Assembly (NCBI GenBank): GCA_964416315.1 | Contig: CAYQDR010000045.1 | Coordinates: 1 to 32,517 of the forward strand | DNA from: CAYQDR01 sp964416315 | GTDB taxonomy: Bacteria; Methylomirabilota; Methylomirabilia; Rokubacteriales; DASRDR01 | DNA: 32,517 nucleotides | Reading direction: 5' to 3' | Shown: positions 15,370 to 22,902 of the stretch, one piece after another | Numbering within the stretch: position 1 is the stretch's first letter | Layout: the number at the start of each line of letters is the position of its first letter | Made by a program: the position numbers and the translations under genes | Notes under the pieces: model-generated | Told to the model about the DNA's origin: nothing | The model's input: the letters and a program-made list of their open reading frames with translations, nothing else | Databases searched by the model: none

Positions 15370-15485
15370 CGGCCGCTTCCCCCCGGGCCATCCCTGGTGC
15401 TATGGTGCCGGGCAGCGAGGTCCTCACCGAGCATCGAGCCGGGCGCCGCGTCGGGACGCGCCGGACCGGCGAGAGGAGGCATCCC

Positions 15486-16517
15486 ATGGCGGGTCGAACG
15501 TTGCTGCGCGCGTTTCTCCCGGCGGTGGCCCTGGCGGTCTGCCTGGCGCCGGCCCTGGCCGTCGGCCAGCCGGCCGCGCCGGACGAGGCCAAGGCCAAGA
15601 CCGAGGGCACCGTCGTCTACTACACCTCCAACCGGACGACCATCGCGGAGAAGCACGCCAAGGGGTTCGAGAAGAAATACGGGATCAAGGTCCAGGTCTT
15701 CCGCTCGGGCAGCGAGAAGGTCATCGCCAAACTCGAGGCGGAGATGCAGGCCGGGCGCCCCCAGGCGGACATCCTGAACGTCTCCGACCCCGGCTACTTC
15801 TTCGCGCAGCAGGCCAAGGGCGGGCTCCTGCCCCACGTCAGCAAGTACGCGGCCACCATCCCGGACGCGTTCAAGGACCGGGAGGGCCACTGGGCGGCGA
15901 GCCGGCTCACCGCCATGGTCATCGCGTACAACACCAAGCTGGTGCCGGCTGACCAGGCGCCCCGGCGGTGGGCCGATCTCACCGACGCGCGGTGGCACGG
16001 GAAGCTGACGATCGCGAGCCCCTCCTACGGCGGCACCTCGCTCAACTGGGCGGCGGGGATCGTGAAGCTCTACGGCTGGAAGTTCTTCGAGGACCTGGCG
16101 AAGAGCAAACCGCTCCTGACCGAGGGCCACCTGCCCGGGATGCAGCTCGTGGCCTCGGGCGAGCGGCCGGTGAGCGGCGAGATGAACGACTACGATGCGC
16201 GCGCCGGGATCGCCAAGGGCCAGCCGGTCGCCGTGGTCCTGCCGGAGGAAGGGACCTTCGTCATCCCGACCCCGATCGCGATCCTCAAGACCACGACCCG
16301 ACCCAACGCCGCCAAGCTCTTCGTGGACTACGTCCTCTCGGACGAGGGCCAGGCGGTCTTCGTGGAGGACCACACCTACTCGGCGCGGACCGACATCCGG
16401 CCCCCGCAGGGGGCGGTCCCCCTGAAGGACCTCAAGGTCGTGGGCATGGACTGGTCCACCGTGGAGAAGCAGTCGGAGGAGATCAAGACCAAGTTCGCCA
16501 GCACCGTCGGAAAGTAG
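15486..16517 (+). CDS. ABC transporter periplasmic binding protein, Fe(III)/2-aminoethylphosphonate/thiamine type
   Basis: The 343-residue secreted receptor has a signal peptide (1 to about 27, MAGRTLLRAFLPAVALAVCL, then APALAVGQ). The mature part begins EGTVVYYTSNRTTIAEKHAK and includes FEKKYGIKVQVFRSGSEKVI and RPQADILNVSDP, the signature of family-6/1 binding proteins with a bound anion or metal. The usual iron-ligand Tyr-Tyr pair of FbpA is not evident, so an organic or phosphonate-type anion is as likely as iron. GAGAGGAGG lies 6 nt before the ATG. It is the first gene of a complete importer operon. TGCTATGGT at 15398-15406 might be a -10 element. Confidence 0.88.
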   Translation: MAGRTLLRAFLPAVALAVCLAPALAVGQPAAPDEAKAKTEGTVVYYTSNRTTIAEKHAKGFEKKYGIKVQVFRSGSEKVIAKLEAEMQAGRPQADILNVSDPGYFFAQQAKGGLLPHVSKYAATIPDAFKDREGHWAASRLTAMVIAYNTKLVPADQAPRRWADLTDARWHGKLTIASPSYGGTSLNWAAGIVKLYGWKFFEDLAKSKPLLTEGHLPGMQLVASGERPVSGEMNDYDARAGIAKGQPVAVVLPEEGTFVIPTPIAILKTTTRPNAAKLFVDYVLSDEGQAVFVEDHTYSARTDIRPPQGAVPLKDLKVVGMDWSTVEKQSEEIKTKFASTVGK

Positions 16518-16521
16518 GTCG

Positions 16522-18192
16522 GTGCGGCTCCTCGCCCTGGGGAGCGCGGCTGCCGCCCTGGTCGCGGTGGTCGCGCTCCCCCTGGCCTGGCTGGTCATCG
16601 GCAGCTTTCGCGGACCGACCGGCCCGACCCTGGAGTTCTACCGGGCCCTCCTCACCTCACCCGAGAACTACCGGATCCTCCTGAACACCCTCCTGATCGG
16701 CGCGGCCGTGGCGGGGCTGAGCGCGCTGGTCGGCGTCCCGATGGCGTGGCTCGTCGGCCGGAGCGACATGCCGGGCAAGCGGGCGGTCTGGACCCTGGTC
16801 AGCGTCGCCTACGCGACCCCGCCCTTCCTCTCGGCCATCGCCTACGTCATGCTCCTCGGCCCGAACGCGGGGCTGATCAACCGGGGGCTGCGGGCCCTGC
16901 TCGGGCTCGCCGAGCCCCCGTTCAACATCTTCTCCGTCGGGGGGATGGTCTTCGTCATCACGCTCCACGTCTTCCCCTTCGTCTTCCTGCTGGTGGCCGG
17001 AGCGCTCGAGTCGCTGGACCCCGCCCTCGAGCAATCGGCGCAGATCCTGGGGGCCGGCCGGCTCCGGACCCTCCGCTTCGTGACCCTGCCCATGGTCACG
17101 CCCGCCATCCTGGCCGGGGCCCTCCTCGCCTTCGTGGACTCGCTGTCCCTGTTCGGGCCGCAGGCCATCCTCGGCGTGCCCGCGCGGATCCACACGGTCC
17201 CGACGAAGATCTACGCCCTCTTCAGCTACCCGCCGCGCTTCGGCCTCGCCTCGGCCCTGGCCATGAGCCTGGTGGTCGTCACCGTGCTCTCGCTCTACCT
17301 CCAGCACCGCGTCCTCGGCCGGCGCGGCTACGTCACGATGACCGGCAAGGGGGCGCAGCCGCACCTCACCCCGCTGGGCGCGTGGCGGATCCCGGCGCTC
17401 GCCGCCTGCGCCGCCGTGTTTCTCCTCGCGGTGGCCCTGCCGTACGGGGTCCTCCTGGGCGTCTCGTTCAGCCAGCAGTGGGCGACCGTCCTCGAGAGCC
17501 GGACGCTGACGCTCAAGAACTACAGCTACGTCTTGTTCGAGTTCTCCCAGACCCGGCACTCCATCCTCAACAGCCTGGGGCTCGCCACGGCCGCCGCCAC
17601 GCTCGCCATGGGCGTCGGGACGCTCATCGCCTACCTGGACCTCCGCACCGCGTTCGTCGGGCGGCGGGCGCTCGACTACCTCTCGCTCGTCCCCCTCGGC
17701 CTCCCAGGCATCGTCCTGTCGGTCGGTCTCATCCAGGCCTGGATCCGGCCACCGCTCGTCCTCTACGGCACCATCTGGATCCTGCTCGTCGCCTACGTCG
17801 CCCGGTTCGTCCCCTTCGCCGTCCGCTCGGCCAACACCGCCATCCGCCAGGTGGACCCGGCGCTGGAGGAGGCCGCGCGGATCGCCGGCGCCCCCTGGCT
17901 CGCGGCCGTGTGGCGGGTGACGGTCCCGCTCATCCGACAGGGAATGCTCTCCGGGTGGCTCCTGATCTTCATCCCGGCGCTCCGCGAGCTCTCTGCGTCG
18001 GTCCTGCTCTTCACGTCGGGGACGGAGACGATCGCCGTCGCCATCTTCCAGCTCTACGAGGAGGGGTACTTCGAGGCGACCTGCGCCCTCGCGGTGCTGA
18101 CCCTCGGCCTCACGCTGGCCGTCCTCGCCGTCGCGCGCCGGGTCGCGGGGCCGAGGGTGTGGGAGACCCCCCTGCAGCGCGCGGGGGGGTGA
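16522..18192 (+). CDS. ABC transporter permease with two fused membrane domains (FbpB/ThiP type)
   Basis: The 556-residue inner-membrane protein has about 12 hydrophobic helices in two homologous halves, so one chain makes the whole channel. Each half carries the cytoplasmic EAA loop that docks to the ATPase: EQSAQILGAGRLRTLRFVTL at about 173-192 and EEAARIAGAPWLAAVWRVTV at about 452-471. Fused permeases are characteristic of iron, thiamine and 2-aminoethylphosphonate importers, agreeing with the binding protein upstream. GTG start 4 nt after the receptor stop. Confidence 0.93.
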   Translation: MRLLALGSAAAALVAVVALPLAWLVIGSFRGPTGPTLEFYRALLTSPENYRILLNTLLIGAAVAGLSALVGVPMAWLVGRSDMPGKRAVWTLVSVAYATPPFLSAIAYVMLLGPNAGLINRGLRALLGLAEPPFNIFSVGGMVFVITLHVFPFVFLLVAGALESLDPALEQSAQILGAGRLRTLRFVTLPMVTPAILAGALLAFVDSLSLFGPQAILGVPARIHTVPTKIYALFSYPPRFGLASALAMSLVVVTVLSLYLQHRVLGRRGYVTMTGKGAQPHLTPLGAWRIPALAACAAVFLLAVALPYGVLLGVSFSQQWATVLESRTLTLKNYSYVLFEFSQTRHSILNSLGLATAAATLAMGVGTLIAYLDLRTAFVGRRALDYLSLVPLGLPGIVLSVGLIQAWIRPPLVLYGTIWILLVAYVARFVPFAVRSANTAIRQVDPALEEAARIAGAPWLAAVWRVTVPLIRQGMLSGWLLIFIPALRELSASVLLFTSGTETIAVAIFQLYEEGYFEATCALAVLTLGLTLAVLAVARRVAGPRVWETPLQRAGG

Positions 18193-18195
18193 GGC

Positions 18196-19278
18196 ATGGC
18201 GAGCATCAGCCTCCAGGGGCTCACGAAGCGGTTCGGCCCGGTCGCCGCGGTGGACGGGGTGGAGCTGGAGATCCACCACGGGGAGTTCGTCACCCTGCTC
18301 GGGCCCAGCGGGTGCGGCAAGACGACCACGCTCCGGCTCCTGGCCGGGTTCCTCACGCCCGACGCGGGCCGGATCCTGGTGGACGGGGAGCTCTACTCCT
18401 CCCGGGAGCGCTGCCTGCCCCCGGAGCGGCGACAGATGGGCATGGTCTTCCAGAGCTACGCCGTGTGGCCCCACCGGACCGTGTTCGAGAACGTGGCGTT
18501 CGGGCTCCAGGTCCGGAAGCGGCCGGCGGTCGAGGTCCGGGAGCGGGTCGGGGCGATCCTGAAGCTCGTCGGCCTCCAGGGGCTCGACGACCGCTACGCG
18601 GCCCAGCTCTCGGGCGGGCAGCAGCAGCGGGTCGCGCTCGCGCGCTCGCTCGTCGTCGAGCCGCGCATCCTGCTCCTCGACGAGCCGCTCTCGAACCTGG
18701 ACGCCAAGCTCCGCGAGCGGATGCGGGTCGAGCTGAAGCAGCTCCAGCGGCGGACGGGCATCACGTTCGTGTACGTGACGCACGATCAGGCCGAGGCGAT
18801 GGCCCTCTCCGACCGCGTCGCGGTGTTCCGCGACGGGCGGGTCCACCAGTACGCCGCCCCGCGCGAGGTCTACGAGCGGCCGGCGGACAAGGTCGTCGCG
18901 GACTTCATGGGTCTCGTCAACTTCCTGGACGGCGTGGTCGAGAGCCCGGGCCCGGCCGGCCGCGTCCGCGTGGGTTCGGCGGCGGCCCTGGCCCTGGACG
19001 TGCCGCCCTGGGCGAAGGCGGGCGACCGCGTCTGGCTGGCGATCCGGCCGGAAGACCTCTACCTCGGCCCGACCGCCGGTCCCCCGTCGCCGGGCCCGGA
19101 CCTCTTCACCGGGAGCGTCTGCGAGCGGACCTACCTCGGCAACTTCATCGACTACCACGTCGAGGCCGCCGGCGTGCTGCTGCGTGTCCAGGCGCATCAC
19201 GCGGTCGTCTTCGAGGTCGGGGCGGCCGTCTCCGTCCGCGTGGATCCCGACCGCTGCGCCGTGATCCGCCAGGAGTGA
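18196..19278 (+). CDS. ABC transporter ATP-binding protein (PotA/FbpC-like)
   Basis: The 360-residue ATPase powers the importer. Walker A GPSGCGKTT is at 36-44, the Q loop Gln86, the signature LSGGQQQR at 138-145, Walker B LLLDEPLSNLD at 159-169 and the switch His196 (VTHD). After about residue 240 a TOBE-like beta domain follows (AIRPEDLYLG; VCERTYLGNFIDYHVEAAG), which in this subfamily can bind substrate or regulators. The gene follows the permease by 3 nt and completes the receptor-permease-ATPase set. Confidence 0.95.
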   Translation: MASISLQGLTKRFGPVAAVDGVELEIHHGEFVTLLGPSGCGKTTTLRLLAGFLTPDAGRILVDGELYSSRERCLPPERRQMGMVFQSYAVWPHRTVFENVAFGLQVRKRPAVEVRERVGAILKLVGLQGLDDRYAAQLSGGQQQRVALARSLVVEPRILLLDEPLSNLDAKLRERMRVELKQLQRRTGITFVYVTHDQAEAMALSDRVAVFRDGRVHQYAAPREVYERPADKVVADFMGLVNFLDGVVESPGPAGRVRVGSAAALALDVPPWAKAGDRVWLAIRPEDLYLGPTAGPPSPGPDLFTGSVCERTYLGNFIDYHVEAAGVLLRVQAHHAVVFEVGAAVSVRVDPDRCAVIRQE

Positions 19279-19320
19279 ACCCCGAACCCGAGGGAGGGAA
19301 CGCCCATCCACCGCGCCCTG

Positions 19321-19977
19321 GTGTTCGACATCGGCAACACGCTCGTCCGCACCGTGGCGTCCATCGAGTCCGCGTACCTCGCGGTGTTCGTGCGTCACGG
19401 CATCCCGGCCGAGAAGATCCAGCTCTTCAAGCAGTTCGCCGGCCGGCCCAAGCACTTCCTCTTCGCCGAGGCCCTGGGCGATGTCCCCGACAAGGCCGGG
19501 GTCGTAGCGGCCTGCATGCGCGAGTTCGAGGAGATCCTGGTGGAGGAGGCCCGGCGCCTCGAGGCGATGCCGGGCGCCGCCGAGTGCCTGCGGACCCTCG
19601 GGGGGCGCGGGTGGCGGATCGCGCTGGCGAGCGGCTTCCCGCGGGTCGTCGGGCGGGCCATCCTCGCGCGGTTCGGCTGGGAGTACCCGCTCGTCTGCGA
19701 CGAGGACGTCCGGGAGCACCGGCCCGCCCCGGACCCGGTGCTGAAGGCGAGCGAGCTCCTCGCGGTGGCGGCGAGCGAGACGATCGTGATCGGTGACACC
19801 CCCCAGGACGTCTTCTCCGCCAAGGCCGCGGGCGCCGTGAGCATCGCGGTCGCCACGGGGGAGTTCACGCGTGAGGAGCTCGCCCGCTCGGGACCGACCT
19901 TCGTCATCCCCACGCTCGCCGAGCTGCCGGGGCTCCTCGAGCGGGAGTTCCCGCGCGCGGACGCGACCGCCCGATGA
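19321..19977 (+). CDS. HAD-superfamily hydrolase with unclear start codon
   Basis: A HAD hydrolase of about 220 residues. Motif I is VFDIGNTL, giving nucleophile Asp3 counted from GTG 19321. The second Asp of the phosphatase motif DxD is Gly here, as in some dehalogenase- or phosphonatase-type members. Motif II is the Ser of LASGF, motif III the Lys in DPVLKASELL, and motif IV GDTPQD. GTG 19321 would cut off the first beta strand. In-frame ATC 19306 gives the expected IHRALVFDIGNTL and has AGGGAGGGAA ideally placed upstream, but ATC is not a normal start. No ATG, GTG or TTG lies in between. The gene follows the ABC ATPase by 42 nt, so it may act on the imported compound; the substrate is unknown. 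Confidence 0.85.
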   Translation: MFDIGNTLVRTVASIESAYLAVFVRHGIPAEKIQLFKQFAGRPKHFLFAEALGDVPDKAGVVAACMREFEEILVEEARRLEAMPGAAECLRTLGGRGWRIALASGFPRVVGRAILARFGWEYPLVCDEDVREHRPAPDPVLKASELLAVAASETIVIGDTPQDVFSAKAAGAVSIAVATGEFTREELARSGPTFVIPTLAELPGLLEREFPRADATAR

Positions 19978-20131
19978 CATCCTGGTCAGCGCGGCCTGGC
20001 GATCGCGACGGGGCGGCACGCTACTCCCCTCCCCCCCTGAGGCCACCGGAGGGACGGGACGTCGCGAGGGCCGCAGGCCCGAGCCGTCCCGGCGATCTGG
20101 ACGACAGGGGGCGGGGGTGCGGGGGGACCCG

Positions 20132-21133
20132 ATGACCGCCCGTCCGCTGATCGTCCTCGCGGTGGCGCCCCACCCGGACGGCCGCGCGCTGCTGGAAGCG
20201 GAGGCCCGCGTCGCCGAGTGCGGGACCCTGACGGAGGAGGGGCTGATCCGCGCCGCCGCGGACGCCGACGGGATCCTCGTCCGCCACCGCCCCGCCTGCA
20301 CCGAGCGCCTCCTCGCAGCCTGCCCGCGCCTTCGGGTCGTGGGGCGGTACGGCGCCGGCCTCGACACCGTGGACCTCGCTGCCGCCACGCGCCTGGGCAT
20401 CGCCGTGGTCCACGCGCCGGAGGCCAACGCCGACGCGGTCGCCGAGCACACGCTCATGCTGATGCTCTGCTGCGCGAAGCGGACCCGCGCCCTGGACCGG
20501 ATGGCCCGCGCGGGCGACTGGGGCGCCGCGCGGTACCGCGGGATCACCGAGCTCCGCGGGAAGACTCTCGGGATCGTGGGCGTCGGCAACATCGGGCGCC
20601 GCGTCGCCCGGCTGGCCGGCGCGCTCGGGATGCGGGTGCTCGGTCACGACCCCTGGGTGAGCGCCGAGGAGATCCGGCGGCGGGGCGCCGAGCCGGTCGA
20701 GACCCTCGAGGCGCTCCTGCCGCAGGCCGACGTCGTCACGTGGCACGCGCCGCTCACCCCCGAGACGCGCCACCGGATCGACGAGCGGACGATCCGGCTC
20801 ATGAAGCCGGGCGCCGTGTTCGTGAACACGGCGCGCGGGGGGGTGCAGGACGAGCGGGCGCTCCATGCGGCGCTCGAGGAGGGCCGGCTCCGCGCGGTGG
20901 CGCTGGACGTCTGGGAGGCCGAGCCGCCGTCGCCCGACAACCCCCTCCTCGCGCGCGACGACGTCGTCTGCACGCCCCACGTCGCGGGGGTGAGCGAGGA
21001 GGCCGACCGCGCCATCGCCCTCCAGGTGGCGGGGGCAATGCTGCGGGTGCTCCGGGGCGAGAGGCCGCAGACGCTGGCGAACGCTGACGTCTGGCCGCGC
21101 CGCCGGCGCCCGCGGGGGGAGCCGCCACGGTGA
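20132..21133 (+). CDS. D-2-hydroxyacid dehydrogenase (phosphoglycerate dehydrogenase-like)
   Basis: The 333-residue NAD-dependent enzyme reduces or oxidises 2-keto/2-hydroxy acids. The Rossmann motif GVGNIG is at 150-155. The catalytic triad is Arg235 (NTARGG), Glu264 (DVWEAEPP) and His283 (TPHVAG). Compared with SerA it lacks a C-terminal ACT regulatory domain, so a catabolic or detoxifying role is as likely as serine synthesis. ATG 20132 has a G-rich ribosome site (GGGGGG). The C terminus is very Arg/Pro-rich. Its end overlaps the GTG of the secreted phosphodiesterase gene by 4 bp. A G/C-rich spacer of 154 bp separates it from the HAD gene. Confidence 0.9.
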   Translation: MTARPLIVLAVAPHPDGRALLEAEARVAECGTLTEEGLIRAAADADGILVRHRPACTERLLAACPRLRVVGRYGAGLDTVDLAAATRLGIAVVHAPEANADAVAEHTLMLMLCCAKRTRALDRMARAGDWGAARYRGITELRGKTLGIVGVGNIGRRVARLAGALGMRVLGHDPWVSAEEIRRRGAEPVETLEALLPQADVVTWHAPLTPETRHRIDERTIRLMKPGAVFVNTARGGVQDERALHAALEEGRLRAVALDVWEAEPPSPDNPLLARDDVVCTPHVAGVSEEADRAIALQVAGAMLRVLRGERPQTLANADVWPRRRRPRGEPPR

Positions 21134-22071
21134 CGGCCCTCCGCGCAGCGCTCCTCCTGGTCACGCTGGCCACCGCCGCGGCCGCCGGGGAGGGCGGGGT
21201 GGACCCGCCGCGGCCGCTCCGGATCGTGACCTACAACCTGCTCCACGGCGGGGTCCTCTCGGGCTGGGCCGGCCACGGCCAGGATCTCGACCGGCGGCTC
21301 GAGCTGGCGGCGGCCGAGCTCTCGGTGCTCCGCCCCGACGTCATCGGCCTCCAGGAGGCCTCGGTGGGGCGGGGACGCGGCAACGTCGCCGAGCGCCTGG
21401 CCGACCGGCTCGGGTACCACTGGGTCCACGCCCGGGCGAGCTTCCGGGTCTTCGAGGCCCGGTGGCTGAACCGCCTGATCGCCGCGGTGATGAACTTCAC
21501 CGAGGGCCCGGCGATCCTCAGCCGCTTCCCCATCGTGGCCTCCGAGACCCTCGACCTGCGGCGCTGCGGTCGCTTCATGGAGGTCCGGGTCGCCCTCTAC
21601 GCGGAGCTCGAGACCCCGTGGGGCCGGCTTCCCGTGGTCTCGACCCACACCTCCGGCAACCCCTGCCAGACCCGCCACGTCGCCGAGCTGGTGCGGGCCC
21701 GCCGGGGCTGGCTGCCCGCCGTCGTCATGGGCGACTTCAACGCCCCGGAGAGCTCGCCGGCGATCGCCGTCCTCACCGAGGACGCGGCGTTCACCGACGC
21801 GTTCCGGACCGCGAACCCCGCGGCGCCCGGCATGACCGTCTGGCAGCAGGTCTACTCGGCCGGACCCACGGTCCGGCGTCGCGTGGACTACGTCTTCCTC
21901 GCGCCCGGGACCGAGGTGGCCGGGCGCGTCCTCGGAAGCCGCGTGGTGCTCGACAGGCCCGGGCAGCTCCCCGACGGGCGGGTCCTCTGGCCCTCCGACC
22001 ATTACGGCGTCCTGGCGGAAGTCGAGGTCTTCGCTCCGACGATGCGCGCCGGGCGGGTCGGAGCGCGGTGA
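21130..22071 (+). CDS. secreted endonuclease/exonuclease/phosphatase-family protein
   Basis: The 313-residue protein has a short signal peptide (1 to about 19, ALRAALLLVTLATAAAA). The EEP metal-dependent phosphodiesterase fold is complete: Asn36 in TYNLLHGG, Glu76 in GLQEAS, His173 in STHTSG, Asp202/Asn204 in MGDFNAPE, Asp253 in RVDYVF, and Asp290-His291 in SDHYGV. The family includes sphingomyelinases, DNases and inositol phosphatases. The exported form suggests lipid, nucleotide or organic phosphate cleavage outside the cytoplasm, possibly phosphate scavenging. It overlaps the preceding dehydrogenase (GTGA), so it is co-translated with it. Confidence 0.88.
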   Translation: MTALRAALLLVTLATAAAAGEGGVDPPRPLRIVTYNLLHGGVLSGWAGHGQDLDRRLELAAAELSVLRPDVIGLQEASVGRGRGNVAERLADRLGYHWVHARASFRVFEARWLNRLIAAVMNFTEGPAILSRFPIVASETLDLRRCGRFMEVRVALYAELETPWGRLPVVSTHTSGNPCQTRHVAELVRARRGWLPAVVMGDFNAPESSPAIAVLTEDAAFTDAFRTANPAAPGMTVWQQVYSAGPTVRRRVDYVFLAPGTEVAGRVLGSRVVLDRPGQLPDGRVLWPSDHYGVLAEVEVFAPTMRAGRVGAR

Positions 22072-22183
22072 CCGGCGACCCCCGGTACCTCGGCAAGCGC
22101 GAGTCGCGCGCTTGCGCGGCAGCACGGGGTCCGGTAGCCTGAAACCGCCTGGTCGGGCTCACATCCTCACACGGAGGGGAATC

Positions 22184-22777
22184 ATGAAGCGGATCGGTAT
22201 CCTTCTCGCTGCCGTGGGTATCCTGGCCCTCGCGACAGGGCTCGAGGCGCAGCAGACCCAGGCGCCCGCCAAGCCGGCGGAGGCGAAGAAGCCGGCGGGC
22301 CGGACCAAGGAGTCGAAGATCCGGAACGCGATGAGCGCGGCCCCGCGGTCGCTCGCACAGAACGCGACGGTCCTGGATTGGCCGGCCAAGCCCGGGGACC
22401 AGCCCGCCGTCCTCCGCAAGGGGACGAACGACTGGACCTGCTTCCCGGACGACCCGAGCACGCCGGCGAACGACCCTCAGTGCTTCGACAAGCCCTCGAT
22501 GGAATGGATCCAGGCTTACCTCGCCAAGAAGGAGCCGAAGCTCGCGGCGCCCGGGCTCGGCTACATGCTCCGGGGCGGCGGGAGCGCGAGCAACACGGAT
22601 CCCTTCGCGACGAAGCCGGCGGCCGGCGAAAAGTGGATGAAGGAGGCGCCGCACGTCATGGTGTTCCCGACCGGGAAGCTCGACCCGAACGCCTACGGCA
22701 CGGATCCCCGCTCCGGCAAGCCGTGGGTCATGTGGGCCGGGACCCCGTACGAGCACCTGATGATCCCGGTGAAGTAG
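22184..22777 (+). CDS. secreted protein of unknown function
   Basis: The 197-residue protein has a clear signal peptide (MKRIGILLAAVGILALATGLEA, cleavage near residue 22) and a Lys/Ala/Pro-rich spacer to about residue 45. The conserved-looking core starts KIRNAMSAAPRSLAQNATVL. It contains VLRKGTNDWTCFPDDPSTPA and PQCFDKPSMEWIQAY with two cysteines that could form a disulfide, and ends YGTDPRSGKPWVMWAGTPYE followed by HLMIP. I recognise no named family. GGAGGGGA lies 4 nt before the ATG. It follows the phosphodiesterase by 112 bp and is followed by palindromic repeats, so it may be transcribed alone. Confidence 0.8.
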   Translation: MKRIGILLAAVGILALATGLEAQQTQAPAKPAEAKKPAGRTKESKIRNAMSAAPRSLAQNATVLDWPAKPGDQPAVLRKGTNDWTCFPDDPSTPANDPQCFDKPSMEWIQAYLAKKEPKLAAPGLGYMLRGGGSASNTDPFATKPAAGEKWMKEAPHVMVFPTGKLDPNAYGTDPRSGKPWVMWAGTPYEHLMIPVK

Positions 22778-22800
22778 GGGGACCTCGGGGGAGGCCGTCC

Positions 22801-22897
22801 CCCTCCTGGGGGGAGGCAGGCCCGAGCCGTTCGCCGAAGGGCGAACGGTCCGGCTTTGCCGGAAGGGCCGTCGGAAGGGGGGCGCAGCCCCCCTCCG
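22801..22897 (+). repeat. modular palindromic intergenic repeat, copy C
   Basis: There are four hairpins between convergent genes. CCTCC/GGGGAGG arms lie around TGG near 22801-22816. CCGTTCGCC/GGCGAACGG (22827-22848) and TCCGGC/GCCGGA with a TTT loop (22849-22863) follow. The last pairs CGGAAGGGGGGC (22872-22883) with GCCCCCCTCCG (22887-22897) around GCA. That last hairpin differs from copy A only in the loop. It ends 5 nt from the stop of the SIS-domain gene on the minus strand. Confidence 0.75.
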
Positions 22898-22902
22898 AGG
22901 TT

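Noticed and set aside
16003..16020. TGGCACGGGAAGCTG as a second sigma-54 site
   Set aside because: The -12 GC is at the wrong spacing and the site lies inside the binding-protein gene.
16746..19796. 1016-codon plus-strand frame across permease, ATPase and HAD genes
   Set aside because: Arg/Pro/Ala-rich, out of frame with clear ABC transporter motifs. Shadow frame.
20020..20100. G/C-rich spacer before the hydroxyacid dehydrogenase as another palindromic repeat copy
   Set aside because: It has C-rich and G-rich runs, but the defining paired arms and AACCTCCCC module are absent.
16657..20592. 1311-codon minus-strand frame opposite the ABC transporter genes
   Set aside because: Highly biased Arg/Glu/Asp/Pro composition with no domains, entirely antisense to well-supported genes. 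A typical GC-rich shadow frame.
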